From positions 496,001 through 560,000 of the forward strand of contig NZ_CP014159.1 of assembly GCF_001543105.1 (NCBI RefSeq): a stretch of 64,000 bases of DNA, in the 5' to 3' direction. A program made the position numbers and the translations under genes. Numbering within the stretch: position 1 is the stretch's first letter; each line of letters starts with the position of its first letter. Origin of the DNA: Aerococcus christensenii. GTDB taxonomy: Bacteria; Bacillota; Bacilli; Lactobacillales; Aerococcaceae. Below the pieces are notes generated by a model. It saw nothing but the letters and a program-made list of their open reading frames with translations. It was not told the DNA's origin and searched no databases. Positions 60,502-64,000 of the stretch are shown here, piece by piece.

Positions 60502-61218
60502 ATGACTCAATCATCTGCTTTATTTGATGGCTACGCTAACGCTTATGATCAATGGTTTATCACCAATGACAAAGTTTTTGTCAGTGAATTAAAGCTACTC
60601 CATCACTGTTTAAAAGATATCCCTCACGATAAAATTTTATCAATAGGATGTGGAAGCGGGCTATTTGAAGCTGCACTGCAAAAAGAATACGGCATCACTG
60701 TCGAAGAAGGTGTAGAACCTTCCACAGATATGGCTGATATCGCTAAAAAAAGAGGCCTTCATGTCACCATTGGCGATGCCCAAACCACTCCTCTCCCAAA
60801 AGAAACTTATGACATTGTTTATCTCAATGGGTGTTCTACCTACATTCCTGATTTAAAAACAGCCTATCAAAATTGCTTCAGCTCTATTAAACCAGGCGGT
60901 CATATGATCCTACTCGACGTTCCAACTGAAAGTGCTTATGGAATTCTTTACAGCTTTGCACATTTTGCTGGGAGCTATGATGATCCTGTCTTCAAACGTA
61001 TTGCCCCAAGTCTCCCATATCCTATCGAACTCGTTCATTCAGGGATTTTCTATACAACTCCTGAAAAAGAAGACATCGTCAGAGATTATCTTCCAGTCCA
61101 ATCTATTCACTACTATCAAACCCTAGTGAATGATCCTATTTATACTAACGACACCATTGAAGAACCTGTCGAAGGGTATGGAAAAGGTGGATACGTTGCC
61201 ATGATTATAGAAAAATAG
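60502..61218 (+). CDS. Class I SAM-dependent methyltransferase under TPP-riboswitch control
   Basis: A 238-residue methyltransferase. Motif I is KILSIGCGSGLFEAAL (about residues 44-59), the acidic residue after beta-2 is in EGVEPS, and VYLNGC..IKPGGHMILLD covers the later motifs. There is no membrane segment. It is the only gene after the riboswitch and is followed by a terminator, so it is the target of thiamine control. A direct role in making thiamine is not obvious; methylation of a thiamine-related compound or regulation of a transporter are possibilities. The family is broad and gives no substrate. Confidence 0.85.
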   Translation: MTQSSALFDGYANAYDQWFITNDKVFVSELKLLHHCLKDIPHDKILSIGCGSGLFEAALQKEYGITVEEGVEPSTDMADIAKKRGLHVTIGDAQTTPLPKETYDIVYLNGCSTYIPDLKTAYQNCFSSIKPGGHMILLDVPTESAYGILYSFAHFAGSYDDPVFKRIAPSLPYPIELVHSGIFYTTPEKEDIVRDYLPVQSIHYYQTLVNDPIYTNDTIEEPVEGYGKGGYVAMIIEK

Positions 61219-61262
61219 AGAGCCCTTTCTATTTACTCCTTTCAAAATAAAAACCTAACTCT

Positions 61263-61311
61263 AAAAGCTACTCCTTCTACTTTTAAACAAGTAGACAGAG
61301 TAGCTTTTTTT
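61263..61311 (+). terminator. Terminator of the methyltransferase gene
   Basis: AAAGCTACTC..TCTACTT pairs with AAGTAGA..GAGTAGCTTT over about 17 bp, followed by seven T residues. Confidence 0.88.
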
Positions 61312-61320
61312 GGCTTCTAG

Positions 61321-61432
61321 TTATTCAGCTGCTAAATCCAATTGATCATGTAGAGCAGGGTTAGTCATCAATTGATCCATATCTTTATCCCCACGTCCCG
61401 ACAAATTCACCAAAAAATCCTGTATTAGTCAT
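61321..61432 (-). pseudogene. trpB: Collapsed trpB (tryptophan synthase beta) remnant
   Basis: A ribosome-binding site AAAGGAG and ATG start an open frame MTNTGFFGEFVG, the usual TrpB N-terminus, which runs into a stop four codons later. In the next frame the same stretch continues as NLSGRGDKDMDQLMTNP and ends in LAAE and TAA, the TrpB C-terminus. About 350 central residues are missing. The join falls within GTGAATTTG, a sequence plausible at both ends of the gene, which suggests deletion between short repeats. The trp leader and attenuator lie just upstream. Confidence 0.82.
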
Positions 61433-61497
61433 TATTATTCTCTCCTTTCAATACTTATATTCCTACAGATCTAGGTGCCGAATGCCAATGAGACTAC

Positions 61498-61525
61498 AAA
61501 AAAGCCGCATAAGTGCTATGCGGCT
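61498..61525 (-). terminator. trp attenuator terminator
   Basis: AGCCGCATA and TATGCGGCT form a perfect nine-base stem with a five-base loop, followed by six T residues on the minus strand, between the trp leader peptide and the trpB remnant. Confidence 0.9.
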
Positions 61526-61613
61526 GCTTTTAGGGTTCACATCTGGCATAGACTCCCTTTTAATTGAGTCCGTCAATAAAGTGAGCCTAACCGATGAAAG
61601 TTACCTCACTTAA
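61526..61613 (-). promoter_or_regulatory. trp leader RNA with alternative pairings
   Basis: After the leader peptide stop, CTCACTT/AAGTGAG (61605-61611 with 61579-61585) forms a stem, GACTC/GAGTC (61551-61555 with 61566-61570) another, and 61541-61548 is complementary over eight bases to 61618-61625, which includes the second Trp codon of the leader. Which shapes compete with the terminator is not proven. Confidence 0.6.
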
Positions 61614-61652
61614 CTATTGCCAGATTTGCCAGTCTTTCATTTGAAACTTCAT
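61614..61652 (-). CDS. trp leader peptide MKFQMKDWQIWQ
   Basis: A 12-codon frame starts at ATG 61650-61652, eight bases after AAGGAG, and contains two Trp codons in its last five (Trp8 and Trp11). It ends in TAG. It lies upstream of stem-loops and a terminator and of a trpB remnant, the layout of ribosome-mediated trp attenuation. Such control is rare in Gram-positive bacteria, which mostly use T-box or TRAP. Confidence 0.78.
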   Translation of the reverse strand: MKFQMKDWQIWQ

Positions 61653-61683
61653 GATGTGATCTCCTTACTTGTTTTTGATTGTC

Positions 61684-61720
61684 ATTATTTTACAAAATAA
61701 TCCTCACCTTCCTCAATAAA
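61684..61720 (-). promoter_or_regulatory. Candidate promoter with a perfect palindrome upstream of the trp leader
   Basis: ATTATTTT-AC-AAAATAAT (61684-61701) is a perfect inverted repeat. On the minus strand TTGAGG and TAAAAT are 18 bp apart across it. It may be an operator or only an AT-rich promoter core. Confidence 0.45.
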
Positions 61721-61792
61721 ACAACTGACGGATATTTTCGATCGTGGGTGATGGTCTGAAACTCATATGAAGAAGAATGAGCTAAATAGTTT

Positions 61793-62281
61793 CTAACTTT
61801 CTTCATTTAAGGTAACTGTACAGACAATATCGCCAGCTTTGACACGACCAAATACTTCATACTCCAAAATAGCACCTTTTTCTGTACCATTCACAAAGAC
61901 TAAAGCACAAGTAATATCTACATTTTCAGCTGAACGAATCGCTTCGATATCCATAGTGGACAAAAGGTCGCCTACCTCTACTTTATCTCCTACTTTCACA
62001 TTTGACCGAAAAGGCCTTCCTCCTAATTCTACCGTATTAAATCCTAAATGAAGTAAGATTTGTAAGTCCTCCTTAGTCTTCATTCCGATCATATGATGGG
62101 TTGGAAATACAAGAGTTATCTCTCCTGCCAAAGGAGATTTTACTCGACCGTCTAAAGGTCTTAAAGCAAAGCCATCACCTAGTACCTTTTTAGAAAATCT
62201 CGGATCACTCACTTGATCAAGTGGGATAAATTCCCCAGCTACAAATGCTCTCACACTTATTCTCTTTTTGGATACACCCAT
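61793..62281 (-). CDS. PTS EIIA(Glc)-type phosphocarrier, copy 2
   Basis: A 162-residue EIIA paralogue of the gene at 56.2 kb. DGRVKSPLAGEI, FPTHHMIGM and the phosphorylated His in ILLHLGFNTVELGG are present. It shows about half identity by eye to copy 1. It is monocistronic as far as can be seen. The two copies lie on either side of the PTS/ChbG module and the trp relic. Confidence 0.92.
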   Translation of the reverse strand: MGVSKKRISVRAFVAGEFIPLDQVSDPRFSKKVLGDGFALRPLDGRVKSPLAGEITLVFPTHHMIGMKTKEDLQILLHLGFNTVELGGRPFRSNVKVGDKVEVGDLLSTMDIEAIRSAENVDITCALVFVNGTEKGAILEYEVFGRVKAGDIVCTVTLNEES

Positions 62282-62393
62282 TTTACCAATCTCCTTTTTG
62301 CCTACTTGTTTGATTGATATATTCCATCACAATTCTCTACTTATATTCTACCTTAAAACTGTTTACTCCGCTTGATGAATAGAACGATTCCAA

Positions 62394-62440
62394 TAAAAAA
62401 GGATGAAGATCCCCCTAATTAGAGGATTAGCTTCATCCAA
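62394..62440 (-). terminator. Terminator of the electron-transfer locus
   Basis: GGATGAAG..TAATCC pairs with GGAT..CTTCATCC on the minus strand, followed by six T residues, after the NusG-domain-II gene stop. Confidence 0.85.
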
Positions 62441-62456
62441 ATTAAAAAGAAAGCTT

Positions 62457-62864
62457 TTATTTTTTAGGTAAGATTAATTCATCCTCTTCATGTTTCCCTT
62501 GAATTTCAATAATGAGGCCGTGAGGCAAACAAACAGAAATATCTCCTGGTTCATTAATCCAGCCCGTACGCACTGCTATTTGGTAAGGTGAATTATCTTC
62601 TTTGTCTCTAATGTATTCTCCGTCTTGTTCAATAATATTATACTCTCCCTCATGCGGATAATAAGTTTTTTCAATATGACCAGCATCTTCAGATAAAATA
62701 AACCGATCTACTTCTTCTCCATCAATTTTTACAATAGCTACCGGTGCATCCACCTTATCCGTATAAATAAAAGTAGTGATAAATAATGGGGTGAAAGACA
62801 ACACGAGTGCTATCCCTATAAACAGAAAATCCCATGGTTTAAAGGTTTTAAATAACTGCTTCAT
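62457..62864 (-). CDS. eetA: NusG domain II-containing protein (EetA-like)
   Basis: A 135-residue protein with an N-terminal membrane helix (about residues 13-35) and an extracytoplasmic NusG-domain-II fold: VAIVKIDGEEVDRFIL and GEYNIIEQDGEYIRD, then WINEPGDISVCLPHGLIIEI. This family is part of the flavin-based extracellular electron transfer locus, where it is named EetA and usually pairs with the Gx-transporter EetB. It follows the prenyltransferase by 15 bases and ends the operon here; eetB is not next to it in this window. Confidence 0.8.
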   Translation of the reverse strand: MKQLFKTFKPWDFLFIGIALVLSFTPLFITTFIYTDKVDAPVAIVKIDGEEVDRFILSEDAGHIEKTYYPHEGEYNIIEQDGEYIRDKEDNSPYQIAVRTGWINEPGDISVCLPHGLIIEIQGKHEEDELILPKK

Positions 62865-62879
62865 GTGTTTTTTCTCATC

Positions 62880-63827
62880 CTAACTCTTAAATAATGTCAC
62901 TAACCCCATTAAAATCACATAAAATCCTGCTAAAATAATATAATTCTGAATAGTATTAAAAAATAGCTTTGGATCCTCAGAATGTTGCGTTAATTGGTAG
63001 ATCTTTTTCAATGAGAATGGTAACCCTAGAAAAGCGATTAGGCACCACCAAGGTAACCATCCAATAAATATAAAGCTTCCAAAAGATAGCCAAGCAAGCA
63101 AACCTAAAAACAAATAAAGATTTTCACTTTGCTTTCTACCTAAGTAATAGACTAGAGTATATCGCTCATTTTTAATATCTGTTTCCAAATCTCTTAAATT
63201 ATTAGCTAACATGATATTAGATGTCAAACATACTAAAGGGAAGCTCATCCAAAATATTTTGAAAAAATTCCCCCAATTAAACATTACAGATACTGCTTGT
63301 CCAGTCCATTCACTCGTTAATAAATTTTGAAAATTCGAGGCATAAATAGCCAAATACACAATACCAAATCCCATAGTTATTCCAGAAAATAATTCTCCAA
63401 ATGGCGTTCGAGAAATAGGAACAGGTCCGAAAGTATAAACAATACCAATGAAGAAGCAAACTCCTCCCATGAAAATTAACATTTTATCAGTTCTTAAAAC
63501 TAAACTAATCGAAAAAAGAAGAGAGAGCGCTAAAAGTGAAAAAATAACTAAACTTGCCCATCTTAATGATAGACCTTCTCGTCCAATAACATTTCCTTTT
63601 CTTTTATAGGTATTATCCACCGCTTTAACATAATCCATCGTATTGTTAATAGCTGTTGTACACATATCAAATAATAAAGCGGCAATGAAAAATAAAAGAC
63701 TATTTAAAAAGTTGAAATGATTAAAGTAGTACGATGCCCAAAAGAATCCAATAATCATCGGGAAAAAACTTGCTATTTTAGTTTTTAATTCCACAAATTC
63801 CAAAAATATTTTCAATTTATCATTCAT
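62880..63827 (-). CDS. dmkA: UbiA-family prenyltransferase (demethylmenaquinone type)
   Basis: A 315-residue membrane enzyme with about eight or nine helices. The two Asp-rich prenyl-diphosphate sites are TTAINNTMDYVKAVDN and LANNLRDLETDIKNERYTL. It joins an isoprenoid chain to a naphthoate ring to make a (demethyl)menaquinone, the electron carrier of extracellular electron transfer. Its ATG overlaps the ApbE stop (ATGA), so it is co-translated. Confidence 0.87.
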   Translation of the reverse strand: MNDKLKIFLEFVELKTKIASFFPMIIGFFWASYYFNHFNFLNSLLFFIAALLFDMCTTAINNTMDYVKAVDNTYKRKGNVIGREGLSLRWASLVIFSLLALSLLFSISLVLRTDKMLIFMGGVCFFIGIVYTFGPVPISRTPFGELFSGITMGFGIVYLAIYASNFQNLLTSEWTGQAVSVMFNWGNFFKIFWMSFPLVCLTSNIMLANNLRDLETDIKNERYTLVYYLGRKQSENLYLFLGLLAWLSFGSFIFIGWLPWWCLIAFLGLPFSLKKIYQLTQHSEDPKLFFNTIQNYIILAGFYVILMGLVTLFKS

Positions 63828-64000
63828 TGTAATTGATACCCCTTATGGTTCACTTTAAAATGTCCCTTTAAGCCGTCTGTAACATACACTTTATGGTCTT
63901 TTGTAATAAATACAGCTTCTACACCATCTAGCTGATTAATAAACGCCATACCGTCTTCCAACCCGTATAGAAAGGCACTAGTTGATAAAGCATCTCCGTT
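63824..64000 (-). CDS. fmnB: ApbE/FmnB-type FMN transferase, C-terminal 58 residues only
   Basis: The window ends inside this gene. The visible part reads NGDALSTSAFLYGLEDGMAFI and ends HFKVNHKGYQLQ; the GDALSTS motif is typical of ApbE. ApbE proteins attach FMN covalently to partner proteins by a phosphothreonine bond, in extracellular electron transfer to PplA-type lipoproteins. The stop overlaps the prenyltransferase start. Confidence 0.88.
   Translation of the reverse strand, partial: NGDALSTSAFLYGLEDGMAFINQLDGVEAVFITKDHKVYVTDGLKGHFKVNHKGYQLQ

Noticed and set aside
61321..61440. Short functional peptide gene starting MTNTGFFGEF
   Set aside because: It stops after 15 codons and both halves of the stretch match the two ends of TrpB in different frames, so it is a deletion scar.

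Overview
The window looks like a chromosomal segment of a low-GC Gram-positive bacterium of the order Lactobacillales. It carries whiA, glmR/yvcK and rapZ in a row, an HprK kinase with cre-like sites (CcpA-type catabolite control), GlnR, many PTS genes, TTG starts and strong GGAGG ribosome-binding sites. A Carnobacteriaceae- or Aerococcaceae-type organism is plausible, but the sequence alone does not fix the genus. Most genes from 28 kb onward lie on the minus strand, so the replication fork probably runs from high to low coordinates. No rRNA, tRNA, IS element, prophage or CRISPR array was recognised.

Layout, 0-11 kb: an ABC-F ribosome-protection gene cut by the window edge, preceded by a nine-codon leader peptide and a switchable hairpin; a DnaA-box cluster; an orphan glnR with its own GlnR operator; ilvE; msrA; a surface amidase with proline repeats and its divergent cytoplasmic paralogue; a FabK-like reductase; a HAD phosphatase; a fructose-6-phosphate-aldolase-like gene. 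11-16.4 kb: a complete sorbitol (glucitol) PTS operon with its PRD activator. 16.7-25 kb: a sulfur-acquisition cluster of two YeeE/YedE-type transporters around a CoA-disulfide/persulfide reductase-rhodanese fusion, a TauABC-like ABC transporter and a LysR regulator. 25-34 kb: metE followed by a decayed metF, a ClC antiporter, an exonuclease III homologue, BrnQ, a candidate small RNA and an rRNA methyltransferase. 33.5-36.3 kb: a two-component system with a VanZ-like protein.

36-56 kb is conserved housekeeping: a short SSB, whiA-glmR-rapZ, pgcA, trxB-galU-gpsA-lgt-hprK, yvlD/yvlC homologues, sbcC-sbcD, uvrA with LexA-like boxes, and gltX. 56-62.3 kb is accessory: two stand-alone EIIA(Glc)-type genes surround a catabolite-controlled, antiterminated PTS/ChbG module. 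That module is bracketed by a perfect 49-bp direct repeat. Next come a TPP riboswitch driving a methyltransferase and a relic of tryptophan biosynthesis (an intact trp leader peptide and attenuator in front of a collapsed trpB). The window ends inside a flavin-based extracellular electron transfer locus (NusG-domain-II protein, UbiA prenyltransferase, ApbE).

Taken together, the genes suggest a fermentative, amino-acid-scavenging organism that has lost parts of methionine and tryptophan synthesis while keeping salvage systems for sulfur, branched-chain amino acids and sugars. The most unusual material is regulatory: the ABC-F leader attenuator, the orphan trp attenuator, the TPP-controlled methyltransferase and the repeat-bracketed PTS module.
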